Part shown: piece by piece, positions 9,047 through 17,478 of the stretch
Layout: each line of letters begins with the position of its first letter
How positions within the stretch are numbered: the first letter of the stretch is position 1
DNA from: Caulobacter segnis ATCC 21756
GTDB lineage: Bacteria > Pseudomonadota > Alphaproteobacteria > Caulobacterales > Caulobacteraceae
DNA: 64,000 bases
Direction of reading: 5' to 3'
Assembly (NCBI RefSeq): GCF_000092285.1
Contig: NC_014100.1
Location: 4,092,001-4,156,000 of the forward strand
The notes under the pieces: generated by a model
Databases searched by the model: none
Seen by the model: only the letters and a program-made list of their open reading frames with translations
Told to the model about the DNA's origin: nothing
Program-made: the position numbers and the translations under genes

Positions 9047-11713
9047 CTAGAAGCTCACGTTCAACGTGGCCTGCAGCTTGCGGCCCGTGCGGTAGACGCC
9101 GCGCGGCAGGGCCGTGGTGTTGGCGTAGGCGTAGTACTCGCTGTCCAGCAGGTTCTGCGCCGACACCGAGGCGGTGATGTTCTTGGTCACCGCGTAGCCG
9201 GCCGTCACGTCCAGCGTCTTGGAGGCGCGGACGAACATGTTGTCGCCGCGGTCCACGCCGGTGAAGTACTTCGACCGCCAGGTGAAGGTCGCCCGGGCCG
9301 AGAACGGACCGTGCTCGTAGAAGGGGCTGACATTGACCTGGTTCTTCGAGCTGTAGGGCAGCGGCGCGCCGTCCTGGCCCGAGGCGTCGGCGTAGGTGTA
9401 GTTGGCCAGCAGGCCAAAGCCGTAGGCGTAGGTCTGCTGGTAGGCCAGCGCCACGCCCTTCACTTCGGCCGAGCCCGCGTTGAACGGACGGCTGATCTGG
9501 TAGGTCGTGACCTTGCCCTGGGACTGGTTGAAGTACGACTCCGGCTGCGTGCGCTGCAGGATGTAGTTCGAGATGTCCTTGTAGAAGACCTCGGCCGACA
9601 GGATGGCCTGGGGCTGGAAGTACCACTCGGCCGAAGCGTTGAAGTTGCTCGACTTGTAGGGTTCCAGCGCCGGGTTGCCGCCGCCGCCGGTCAGGATGCC
9701 GTCCGACAGCCAGAAGTAGTTGGTCATGTCGGCGTAGTTCGGACGGGCGATCACCTGGGCCGCGGCGAAGCGGAACACGAGGTCCTCGCGCGCGTCGACG
9801 ATGATGTTCACGCTGGGCAGGACGTTGTCGTAGCTCTTCTTGGTGACCTGCCAGGTCCAATCGGCGGCCGCGTTGCACGGCGCGCCGGGCTTGCAGACAT
9901 AGCCGGCGCTGTTCACCGAGGTCTTCACGTAGCGGACGCCGAAGTTGCCGCGGATGTTGTCGGCCTTGAAGTTGGCCTGGGCGTACGCGGCGTCGATATC
10001 TTCCTGGATGTTCCAGTTGCCCGCCGTGAACTCTGCGGCCGCGAAGATCGAGGGCTTGGGCAGAGAACCGCCAGTCGGTAGCCACTTTCCGCTCTGAACG
10101 TAGTCCACCATCGACGGACCGCTGATCCGGAAGCGGTTCTTCATCTGGTCGCCGACACCGTCGAAGCCCTTCAGATAGTTGCTGGGGACTTCGCTGGGGC
10201 TGAACAGGGAGGCCGGAGCGGCGACGCCGGTGATGGCGATGCCCGCATACTGCTGTCCGGTCTCGTGCTCACGACGCTTGTAGCCGACCTGGACGCGCTG
10301 GATGACGCCATCGAAGTCCTTGCCCAGGTCGATCTGGGCGTACTTCTCTTCGTCGGAGGTCGGCTTGGAGACGAGGTTGCCGCTCCAGCCCGGATCGGTC
10401 GCGAAGGCGGCCGGGTTGCCCATCACATTCGTCGTATAGGTCAGGCTGCCGGCGCTCTTGGGCGCGCCGCTGATGTCGACGGTGTAGTTGGCCCAGTTCA
10501 GGAACTCGAGGAACACCTGGCGCTTGGTGCCGCCGTCGGCGGTGGACTTGCCGATCTCGCCGTTCAGGTCCCAGCCGTCGCCCTTATAGCCGCCCTTCAG
10601 GTGATAGGTGTCGGAGTTCAGCTCGGCCTCGCGATACTGGACGTCCAGCACCGACAGGGCGTTGTTGAACGAGGCCTTAGTGACGACGCCGTTATTGACC
10701 TCGATGCCGGTCAGGGCGCCCAGGCTGTTCCAGGTGTTGCCTTGGAAGGCGTACATCGACTGGTTGGTGTTGTCGTAGTCGGCCTTGATCTTCAGCCAGT
10801 TGAACTCGAACGACAGAGCGTCGGTCGGCTTCCACTGCAGCGCCGTGGTGTAGGTCGTCCGCGTGCGGTCCTGCTCGAAATAGGAGGCGCCGAACGCGTT
10901 CGGGCTGCGGGCCGTCAGGTTGGACGTCAGGGTGCTGGCGCAGGTTCCGGTGCAGCCGCGAGTGCGGGAGTCGACCGGATTGTCCGGATTGCCGCCGGCC
11001 CACTGGTTGGCGGCGATGGTGCCGTAGCTCTCGACACCGTCGCGGCGCAGCTGGTCTTCGGCGCGCTGGACCGAGAAGCTGGCCCCGAAGGTCTGGTCGG
11101 CGTTCTTCCAGCTGACCAGCAGCGAGCCTTGGGCGTCGCCCTTCTTGGAGCGGTCGTTATAAAGATAGCTCACCGCGCCAGCGATCAGGCCAGACTTCAG
11201 GTCCAGCGGCTTGCGGGTGTTGACGATGACCGTCCCGCCGATGCTGCCTTCGTCGATGCGCGCTTCGGGCGACTTGTAGATGTCGACCTTGCCGACGATC
11301 TGCGGGGCCAGGAGAGCGTAGTTGAAGGTGCGGCCGGGGGAATCGAGAATGAACCAGTCAGCGGAGGCGACGGTCTGGCCGTTCAGCAAGGTGCGGTTCA
11401 GCGCGGGGTCGGTGCCCAAGATGCTGACCTTCTCGCCTTGACCGAAGGCGCGGTCCACGGTCACGCCCGGCACGATCGTCAGGGCTTCGGCGACGTTCGC
11501 GCTCGGGAACTTGCCGACGTCCTCGGCGGTGACGACATCGATGATGGCGTCGGCGCGGCGCTTGGATTCGATGGATTGCAGCAACGAGGCGCGGATGCCG
11601 GTGACAACCACCTGCTCGACGGCGTTGCTGTCTTGCGCCAGAGCCGGAGCGGCGGCCGCGACGGCCATGGCGCTGACGGATGCGGCGAGGACGGACTTGT
11701 GGAAACTTTTCAT
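9047..11713 (-). CDS. TonB-dependent receptor for NAG/chito-oligosaccharides
   Basis: This is an 888-residue outer-membrane receptor. Its start at 11713 gives a classical signal peptide (MKSFHKSVLAASVSAMAVAA, then AAPALAQ) and has GGGGAGAA upstream; the longer frame to 11878 adds non-signal residues. A TonB-box-like EQVVVTG, a plug domain (VGKFPSANVAEALTIVPGV) and a beta-barrel ending in ...LQATLNVSF (terminal Phe) follow. It is first in the operon with hexosaminidase and the NAG PTS, and divergent from the GntR regulator, so its cargo is inferred to be NAG oligomers. In C. crescentus the homologous locus encodes the NAG/chitin-oligomer receptor (recalled from the literature, Eisenbeis et al. 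2008). Energy comes from TonB-ExbBD encoded elsewhere. Confidence 0.93.
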   Translation of the reverse strand: MKSFHKSVLAASVSAMAVAAAAPALAQDSNAVEQVVVTGIRASLLQSIESKRRADAIIDVVTAEDVGKFPSANVAEALTIVPGVTVDRAFGQGEKVSILGTDPALNRTLLNGQTVASADWFILDSPGRTFNYALLAPQIVGKVDIYKSPEARIDEGSIGGTVIVNTRKPLDLKSGLIAGAVSYLYNDRSKKGDAQGSLLVSWKNADQTFGASFSVQRAEDQLRRDGVESYGTIAANQWAGGNPDNPVDSRTRGCTGTCASTLTSNLTARSPNAFGASYFEQDRTRTTYTTALQWKPTDALSFEFNWLKIKADYDNTNQSMYAFQGNTWNSLGALTGIEVNNGVVTKASFNNALSVLDVQYREAELNSDTYHLKGGYKGDGWDLNGEIGKSTADGGTKRQVFLEFLNWANYTVDISGAPKSAGSLTYTTNVMGNPAAFATDPGWSGNLVSKPTSDEEKYAQIDLGKDFDGVIQRVQVGYKRREHETGQQYAGIAITGVAAPASLFSPSEVPSNYLKGFDGVGDQMKNRFRISGPSMVDYVQSGKWLPTGGSLPKPSIFAAAEFTAGNWNIQEDIDAAYAQANFKADNIRGNFGVRYVKTSVNSAGYVCKPGAPCNAAADWTWQVTKKSYDNVLPSVNIIVDAREDLVFRFAAAQVIARPNYADMTNYFWLSDGILTGGGGNPALEPYKSSNFNASAEWYFQPQAILSAEVFYKDISNYILQRTQPESYFNQSQGKVTTYQISRPFNAGSAEVKGVALAYQQTYAYGFGLLANYTYADASGQDGAPLPYSSKNQVNVSPFYEHGPFSARATFTWRSKYFTGVDRGDNMFVRASKTLDVTAGYAVTKNITASVSAQNLLDSEYYAYANTTALPRGVYRTGRKLQATLNVSF

Positions 11714-11774
11714 ACTCGGCTTCTCCCCATTATGCCGGGCCGCTTGGACCCGGAGCCGAACCCCAAGCCCAATC

Positions 11775-11901
11775 TGGTACCAATTTTCTGGGAGGATCCG
11801 CAGAAATGGGTACTTCTCAGGCCTCGGGAGAGAACTGTGACGGAAATTTTTCGGATGACAAGGCCAAAAAGAAACCAATTACGGACCAAGTTGCGATTGG
11901 T
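11775..11901. promoter_or_regulatory. Divergent control region with repeated ACCAAT/ATTGGT motifs
   Basis: The 256 bases between the TonB receptor and the GntR regulator hold ACCAAT at 11779-11784 (inside the palindrome TGGTACCA, 11775-11782), ACCAAT at 11874-11879 and ATTGGT at 11896-11901. The last two form an inverted pair 16 bases apart, directly upstream of the regulator start. The stretch is visibly more AT-rich than the flanking genes. GntR/HutC regulators of NAG genes bind short TGGT/ACCA-type dyads, so these are the best operator candidates. The motif identity is inferred. Confidence 0.55.
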
Positions 11902-11969
11902 ATGAAAATGGTCATATGCTATCGGAATGGGCGGCGACCGCCGACGACTTGCGTGGGGAGAGCTGGGCG

Positions 11970-12713
11970 ATGACATTCGCGGAACGGATCGGGCGGCTGG
12001 ACCCCGCCACCGATCACGCCCCCCTCTACAAGCAGCTGCAGCGCGTCCTGCGCGAAGCGATTCACAAGAAGGTCCTGGGGCCGGACGACGCCTTGCCCGC
12101 CGAGCGCGACCTCGCCGACGAGTTCAAGATCTCGCGCATCACGGTGCGTAAGGCTCTGGATGGACTGGTCAGCGAGGGCCTGCTGACCCGCCGCCAGGGG
12201 GCCGGCACCTTCGTCGCCGCGCGGGTCGAAAAGAGTTTCTCCAAGCTGTCCTCCTTCACCGAGGACATGATCTCTCGCGGGCGGGTGCCCCGGAGTGAAT
12301 GGATCAGCCGCAGCGAAGGTCAGGTGACGCCCGAGGAGTCGCTGACCTTGGGCCTGTCGCCGGGGACTCCGGTCTATCGCTTCGCCCGCATCCGCTATGC
12401 CGACGGATCGCCCATGGCCGTGGAGTACACGACCATCGCCGCCTTCGCCCTGCCCTCGGTCGAGGCGGTGGGGGTCTCGCTCTACGAGGCGCTGGAGGCG
12501 ACCGGCCACCGCCCCGTTCGGGCGCTGCAGCGCTTGCGGGCGGTGCTGTTCGCCGCCGAGCAAGCCGACCTGCTGGGCGTGCCCGCCAAGGATGCGGGGT
12601 TGCTGATCGAGCGCCGAGGTTTCCTCAAGGACGGCCGGGCGGTGGAAGTCACCCAGTCCTACTATCGGGGCGACGCCTATGACTTCGTGGCCGAGTTGAA
12701 CGCCCTGTCCTGA
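11970..12713 (+). CDS. nagQ: GntR/HutC-family transcriptional regulator of NAG genes
   Basis: This 247-residue regulator has a GntR winged helix near residues 12-80 (LYKQLQRVLREAI, ERDLADEFKISRITVRKALDGL) and a UTRA effector domain near 95-240. HutC-type regulators next to nag genes sense NAG-6-P or GlcN-6-P and usually repress in its absence. The ATG at 11970 was chosen because GGGGAGAG lies seven bases upstream; the in-frame ATG at 11916 lacks a good site. Its stop overlaps the start of nagA (TGATG), so the two are translationally coupled. It probably controls the divergent receptor-hexosaminidase-PTS operon as well. The symbol follows the proteobacterial name for this regulator type. Confidence 0.85.
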   Translation: MTFAERIGRLDPATDHAPLYKQLQRVLREAIHKKVLGPDDALPAERDLADEFKISRITVRKALDGLVSEGLLTRRQGAGTFVAARVEKSFSKLSSFTEDMISRGRVPRSEWISRSEGQVTPEESLTLGLSPGTPVYRFARIRYADGSPMAVEYTTIAAFALPSVEAVGVSLYEALEATGHRPVRALQRLRAVLFAAEQADLLGVPAKDAGLLIERRGFLKDGRAVEVTQSYYRGDAYDFVAELNALS

Positions 12714-13849
12714 TGCTGGTCGCGCTTGTCCATGGCCGGGTGCTGACGCCGGCCGGTCTTGTCGAAGACCAGGCCGTCCTCGTCGAGGGCGGCAAGGTGG
12801 CCGCCGTGGTTGCGATGGCCGAGGTCCCCGCCGGGGCCGAGCGCCAGGATCTGGCCGGCGGCCTGCTGGTCCCGGGCTATATCGACACCCAGGTCAATGG
12901 CGGCGGCGGCGTTCTCTTCAACGACGCCCCGACCGTCGAGACCATCGCCGCCATCGGCGCGGCCCACCGGGCCTATGGCACGACCGGCTTCCTGCCGACC
13001 CTGATCAGCGACGATCTGGATGTGGTCGACAGGGCCCTGCGCGCCACCGAGGCCGCCATCGAAGCAGGCGCGCCCGGCGTGCTGGGCGTCCACATCGAGG
13101 GGCCGTTCCTCAATCCCAAGCGCAAGGGCATCCACGACGAGGCCAAGTTCCGGGTCATCGACGAGGACGCCATCGCCCTGCTCTCGTCGCTGAAGCGCGG
13201 CAAGCTGCTGCTGACCCTGGCCCCCGAGCGCACCACGCCCGAGATCATCGCGCGCCTCTCGAAGGCCGGCGTGATCGTCGCGGCCGGACACACCAACGCC
13301 CGCTACGAGACCATGCGCCAGGCCATCGACCAGGGCCTCTCGGGCGTCACCCATCTCTTCAACGCCATGTCGCCGCTGACCAGCCGCGAGCCCGGCGTCG
13401 TCGGCGCGGTGCTGGAGGACCAGAGCGTCTGGGCCGGGATCATCGTCGATGGCCGCCACGTCGATCCGGTGACCTTGAAGATCGCCCTGCGCGCCCGGCC
13501 GCTGGACCGGTTCATGTTGGTCACCGACGCCATGCCGACCGTGGGCATGGTCGACAAGCGCTTCACCCTGCAGGGTCGCCAGATCACCGTCCGCGACGGC
13601 GTCTGCGTCGACGATCACGGCACCCTGGCGGGCTCGGATCTCGACATGGCCGCCGCCGTCCGCAACGCCGTTTCGATGCTGGGCCTGTCCTTGGCCGACG
13701 CCGTCATGATGGCCTCGGCCGCCCCCGCCGCGTTCCTGGGCCTTGGCCGCCAACGCGGCCAGATCGTCCCCGGCTTCGCCGCCGACTTCTGCCTGCTAGA
13801 CGACGACCTCAACGTCGCGAAAACCTGGATCGACGGGACTGCCGCCTAG
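12713..13849 (+). CDS. nagA: N-acetylglucosamine-6-phosphate deacetylase
   Basis: NagA hydrolyses the acetyl group from NAG-6-P in the cytoplasm, giving GlcN-6-P. The 378-residue length matches the family. Amidohydrolase motifs are present: HIEGPFLNPKRKGIH, AGHTNARYE, THLFNAMSPLTSREPG and MLVTDAMPTVG. It overlaps the regulator gene by one base. In most NAG operons a deaminase (NagB or NagB-II) adjoins nagA; none is encoded between the regulator and nagA or anywhere else in this window. The gene ends 69 bases before a converging TonB receptor gene, with a shared terminator between them. Confidence 0.95.
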   Translation: MLVALVHGRVLTPAGLVEDQAVLVEGGKVAAVVAMAEVPAGAERQDLAGGLLVPGYIDTQVNGGGGVLFNDAPTVETIAAIGAAHRAYGTTGFLPTLISDDLDVVDRALRATEAAIEAGAPGVLGVHIEGPFLNPKRKGIHDEAKFRVIDEDAIALLSSLKRGKLLLTLAPERTTPEIIARLSKAGVIVAAGHTNARYETMRQAIDQGLSGVTHLFNAMSPLTSREPGVVGAVLEDQSVWAGIIVDGRHVDPVTLKIALRARPLDRFMLVTDAMPTVGMVDKRFTLQGRQITVRDGVCVDDHGTLAGSDLDMAAAVRNAVSMLGLSLADAVMMASAAPAAFLGLGRQRGQIVPGFAADFCLLDDDLNVAKTWIDGTAA

Positions 13850-13860
13850 CCCCTTTCGGC

Positions 13861-13893
13861 AAAGAAAAAGGCCGCCGGTCACCCGGCGGCCTT
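13861..13893. terminator. Bidirectional intrinsic terminator between nagA and the second TonB receptor
   Basis: AAGGCCGCCGG (13868-13878) and CCGGCGGCCTT (13883-13893) form a perfect 11-bp stem with a TCAC loop. On the minus strand it is followed by TTTTTCTTT, so it is strongest for the TonB receptor gene; in the plus direction the tail is only CTTCTCC. Confidence 0.85.
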
Positions 13894-13917
13894 CTCCGTC
13901 CATGCCTTTCGGCGGGA

Positions 13918-16746
13918 CTACATCTTGTAGCGGACCCCGAACATGATGGTCCGGCCAAAGTGGTTGTACTCGTAGTTGCGATTGGCCTCGAGGTCGGTGA
14001 AACGATCGCGGTACTCGTCCGTCAGGTTCACGCCTTCCAGCGAGACTTCGAAGTTGTCGTTCACGCGATAGCGCATCGAGGCGTCGACATTGATCGAGCT
14101 GTTATAGCCCTCGAACACATTGCCGGTGTCGCTGGCGGCGTCGGTGTAGCCGCTACGATAGGCGACCGAGGTGCGCGCGCTGAACTTGTCGCCCTCATAG
14201 TAGAGCGTCGCGTTGAAGGCGCGCTTGGACAGGTCGAACAGGCTCGAAGACTCGTCCCGAGCAACGAGCTGCGGGAATGAAAGCTGTGCGTTCGTCGTAG
14301 GATTGCGAGGATCGGCGACAGTGGCCGCGCCATTAACCCGGTAGTTCACATTAGAATCGACCAGGGTGACATTGGCGATACCGCCGAACTTCGACCAGAA
14401 GCCAGGCAGGAAGCTGAACGGCCCCTGCACCGCGAACTCGACACCCTTCAGCGAAGCGCCCTTGCCATCGATTGTCGTGCCGATCGTCCAAGCCCGCGCT
14501 TCGGGATTCGCGGCGGCCGGGGAGCTGGCCAGGATCAGCGACAGCGGCAAACCGGTCGACGCATAGGTGCCCTGGACCGAGGTCGAGAGCGGGAAGCTGG
14601 CGATATCCTTCTTGAACAGGGCGATCGAGAAGATCGATTCGCGGGCGAAGTACCATTCGACCCCCGCGTCGTAAGCGTTGGCGCGGTAGGGCTTCAGCTG
14701 GGGATTGCCCGTGGTGATGCGGTAGTTGAAACCATCCACCGAGCCTCCCGGCGTCAGCGCCCCCAGATTGGGACGGGTCATGACCTTGGCGGCGGAGGCG
14801 CGGACGATGACCTTGTCCATCGGATAGAGGACCAAGTTGGCCGCGGGGAGCCAGTCCTCGTAGGTGCGGTCGACGGTCAGGTTCTGGCCGCTGTTGAGGC
14901 CCGTCGAGGACTGCTCGGTCTTCACATATCGAACGCCAGCGTTCAGCGCATAGTCGAGATCGCCGACTTGGCTCTTCACATCCATCTGCAGGAAGGCGCC
15001 GGTGTCCTTCTCGGTGACCGAGCGGGTATTGCCAGCCTGAACGAGCAGCGGGCGCTGGTAGAGGTTGATCAGCGCGGTGGCGGCCTGCAGGTTCGGCGCG
15101 GCCCAGCTGGTGGTCGTGCCGGCGGGAGCTTCCGCGCCCGAAAGTGTGAAGTTCGTGGTCAGCGCCGAGGTGACCGGCGCGCCATAGGTCCCGGCCGCGC
15201 AGGTGAAAGCCGCGCAATAGGTGGAGTCGCGGGCTCCTTCACGCAAGTCGAGGTCAAACTGACGGAACACGGCGCCGGCCTTCAAGGTCACGGCGTCGGT
15301 CAACGCCCAGTCGCCGTTCAGGCCAAAGGTCTTGAACTTGTTGGTGTTGTTCGACGGGCGGTCGCGGAACTCCGCGAACTGGAAGTTCGTCGGCTCGCTG
15401 ATGCTGGTGCCGAAGGCCAGCACCGGCTTCTTCATGTTCGTATAGTCGTAGCTGTATCCGGTCGCGTCACGATCGTCGAAGATGATCGTGGTCTCGTACG
15501 GGATGTCGGCGTCCGACTTCGAGAAGCCGGCCAGCGCTTGAACCTTGAACCGGTCGGAGAACTCGTGCGTCAGGTTGGTGCTGAGTTGGTAGAAGGTCGT
15601 GTCCAGCTTGCGCTCGTAGTGCTCAAGGCGAACCCATGCGTTATCGAACGTGCCTTTAATCAGGTTGTTGTTGCTGTCGATCGTATAGTCGCGAACGTTG
15701 ATCGAGCGCTCGTTCGACCGGAACAGGACCTCAGCCCACTTCTCGTTCCGGATGGCGGTGTATTTCGAATAGAGGCCGTCCACCGACAGCTTGGTGCGAT
15801 CGGTCGGGGCGAACTGCAGGCTGCCGGTGACGCCCAGGCGCTCGCGGTCGTGGTTGACCTCGCCATAGCGCGGAATACGCGGGTGGAACGCCAGGGCGAC
15901 TTGGTCGCAGGCCGCGCTCGGCACGTAGCTCCCGCCGGAGTTTTGGGTGGTGAAGCAGTTGGTCGTTCCAACGCGGTTGAAGCGGGCCTGAGCCCAGCGA
16001 ACCGTGTTGTTGGTCGACTCGATCTGGTTCTGCTGCGAATAAGCCGCCGACACCGACGCGGCCCAGAAGCCGCTCGGGGCGCGGTAGTTGATCAGGCCCG
16101 CCACCCGGGGGCCCAGGTCCTTGCTGAGGCTGTTGTATTGGCCCTGCGCGCTGAGGGCCATGGTGAAGCCGTCCTTGCCGCGCATGGGGTTGCCGGTGTT
16201 CAGGTCGACCACAGCGCCCAGCGAACCTTCGTCCAGCGAAGCCTCGGCGGTCTTGTGCACGACCAGCGAGCTGAAGAGCTCCGAAGCAAAGACGTTGAAA
16301 TCGAAGCCGCGCTCGCGGTTGGCGCTGGCGCCGTCGGAGGTGGTGGCGACGGCTTCCATCCCGTTCACGCGCACGCGGGTGAAGCGGGAGCCCAGGCCAC
16401 GCACGGTGATCGCGCGGCCTTCGCCGCCGTCGCGGACGATCGAGATGCCGGGAACGCGCTGCAGCGACTCGGCGAGGTTCTGGTCAGGGAACTTGGCGAT
16501 GTCTTCGGCGACGATCACGTCGACCGACGAAACGGAGTCGCGCTTGGCGTTCAAAGCCGCGTCCAGCGACTTGCGGAAGCCGGTGACGACGACTTCCTCG
16601 ACCACCGCCTCCGCCGGATCGGCGGCCTGCGCCGCCGGGGCGGTCTGCGCCATGGCGCCGCCGGCCATCATCAGCGTCAGCGCCAGCGCCCCGCCAGAGA
16701 CACCGTAGTGAAGGGCGCGCGCTCGCGCCGTGAACTTCTTGGACAT
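13918..16746 (-). CDS. TonB-dependent receptor, probably for a carbohydrate
   Basis: This is a 942-residue outer-membrane receptor. The start at 16746 has GGGAGGAGG just upstream and gives a signal peptide (MSKKFTARARALHYGVSGGA, then LALTLMMAGGAMAQ). The longer frame to 16944 runs through the operators and is rejected. A TonB-box-like EEVVVTGFRKSL, a plug domain (IAKFPDQNLAESLQRVPGISI, RAITVRGLG) and a long barrel ending in MFGVRYKM follow. The plug style (DQNLAESLQRVPG) is typical of the large Caulobacter/Xanthomonas sugar-receptor group. The two LacI-type operators upstream support a sugar cargo. No partner enzyme or transporter sits with it, so it appears monocistronic. Confidence 0.92.
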   Translation of the reverse strand: MSKKFTARARALHYGVSGGALALTLMMAGGAMAQTAPAAQAADPAEAVVEEVVVTGFRKSLDAALNAKRDSVSSVDVIVAEDIAKFPDQNLAESLQRVPGISIVRDGGEGRAITVRGLGSRFTRVRVNGMEAVATTSDGASANRERGFDFNVFASELFSSLVVHKTAEASLDEGSLGAVVDLNTGNPMRGKDGFTMALSAQGQYNSLSKDLGPRVAGLINYRAPSGFWAASVSAAYSQQNQIESTNNTVRWAQARFNRVGTTNCFTTQNSGGSYVPSAACDQVALAFHPRIPRYGEVNHDRERLGVTGSLQFAPTDRTKLSVDGLYSKYTAIRNEKWAEVLFRSNERSINVRDYTIDSNNNLIKGTFDNAWVRLEHYERKLDTTFYQLSTNLTHEFSDRFKVQALAGFSKSDADIPYETTIIFDDRDATGYSYDYTNMKKPVLAFGTSISEPTNFQFAEFRDRPSNNTNKFKTFGLNGDWALTDAVTLKAGAVFRQFDLDLREGARDSTYCAAFTCAAGTYGAPVTSALTTNFTLSGAEAPAGTTTSWAAPNLQAATALINLYQRPLLVQAGNTRSVTEKDTGAFLQMDVKSQVGDLDYALNAGVRYVKTEQSSTGLNSGQNLTVDRTYEDWLPAANLVLYPMDKVIVRASAAKVMTRPNLGALTPGGSVDGFNYRITTGNPQLKPYRANAYDAGVEWYFARESIFSIALFKKDIASFPLSTSVQGTYASTGLPLSLILASSPAAANPEARAWTIGTTIDGKGASLKGVEFAVQGPFSFLPGFWSKFGGIANVTLVDSNVNYRVNGAATVADPRNPTTNAQLSFPQLVARDESSSLFDLSKRAFNATLYYEGDKFSARTSVAYRSGYTDAASDTGNVFEGYNSSINVDASMRYRVNDNFEVSLEGVNLTDEYRDRFTDLEANRNYEYNHFGRTIMFGVRYKM

Positions 16747-16851
16747 ATAGCCTCCTCCCGTGTCGACCATCGGCGATTGCGCCCTGGTGGCCGTTGATCC
16801 GCTTCGCGACCTTCCCTCGCGAAACGAGCCCCAGCCGGTAAGTCTTATTTT

Positions 16852-16896
16852 TGCTACCGGTGTCAAAAGCGATCTGTGTTTTTGACACCGGTGGCA
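16852..16896. promoter_or_regulatory. Pair of LacI-type operators upstream of the TonB receptor
   Basis: TGCTACCGGTGTCA (16852-16865) and TGACACCGGTGGCA (16883-16896) both fit the dyad TGNNACCGGTNNCA. Together they create a perfect 13-bp inverted repeat (16856-16868 with 16880-16892). The two centres are 31 bp apart, close to three helical turns. A central CG in a 14-bp dyad is typical of LacI-family sites. No LacI gene lies in the window, so the regulator must act from elsewhere. Confidence 0.7.
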
Positions 16897-17007
16897 CAGT
16901 GCTAACAAAGGCCGGGTCGCGCCACAAGGCCGCAATATGGCCACAGGTTCCGGAACTGGGCGCCCCGTTGCGTTTCCGACACATAGCGCCGTTCGCCGAC
17001 GGCGGTG

Positions 17008-17478
17008 TCAGGCCTCGTCGGGACGGTAGTTGCTCACTTGGTAGAGGCCCTGCAGCATGGCGTCGCGCTGATCGACGGGCAGGAGCGCGCCATGGGCGCG
17101 CAGCAGGCGAAGGGCGTCGATGTGGACGTCCACGGCGTCCCAGCGCCAGTAGCCGGCGCCCTCGCAACTGTCGACCAGGGTGCAAAGCGACACCGCCGCC
17201 TTGTCGATCCCCGCATCGGACACGAAGGCGCTGACGTCGATGATCCGCGAGCCAAGCACGTAGAGCCCCTCATAGGCCTCGGAGACGCGCTCGGGCGTGT
17301 CCTTGCCGAAGCGGCGCTCGATCTCGGCGATCGCCTCGTCCAGCGCGGCCATCGAGGACTCGCGCAGGCTCTCCACCCCGGCTTCAGCGGCGGCGATAGC
17401 ATCCTTGGCCATGATCCCGCCGCGCTCCTTGATCAGCGCGGTCAGGCGGTTGGGGGGACGGAACTTGCGGACTTTCAT
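17008..17478 (-). CDS. cheE: CheE-like chemotaxis-operon protein
   Basis: This 156-residue protein is predicted cytoplasmic, with no recognisable enzyme motif. An acidic, helix-rich middle (EAGVESLRESSMAALDEAIA) suggests a bundle or coiled coil, and the rest is mostly hydrophobic-patterned helix. Its start overlaps the stop of cleA by four bases, and it is the last gene of the che operon. That is the place held by cheE (CC0441) in C. crescentus as I recall it; the name rests on gene order, not on a motif. Its function is uncertain; a link to receptor-array control or cell-cycle timing of chemotaxis would fit the context. Confidence 0.7.
   Translation of the reverse strand: MKVRKFRPPNRLTALIKERGGIMAKDAIAAAEAGVESLRESSMAALDEAIAEIERRFGKDTPERVSEAYEGLYVLGSRIIDVSAFVSDAGIDKAAVSLCTLVDSCEGAGYWRWDAVDVHIDALRLLRAHGALLPVDQRDAMLQGLYQVSNYRPDEA

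Noticed and set aside
7067..10081. Very long plus-strand reading frame (about 1000 codons) opposite the hexosaminidase and TonB receptor
   Set aside because: It lies antisense to two genes with full family motifs, has low-complexity Arg/Gly/Val-rich composition and no recognisable domain. It is a shadow of high-GC codon bias.
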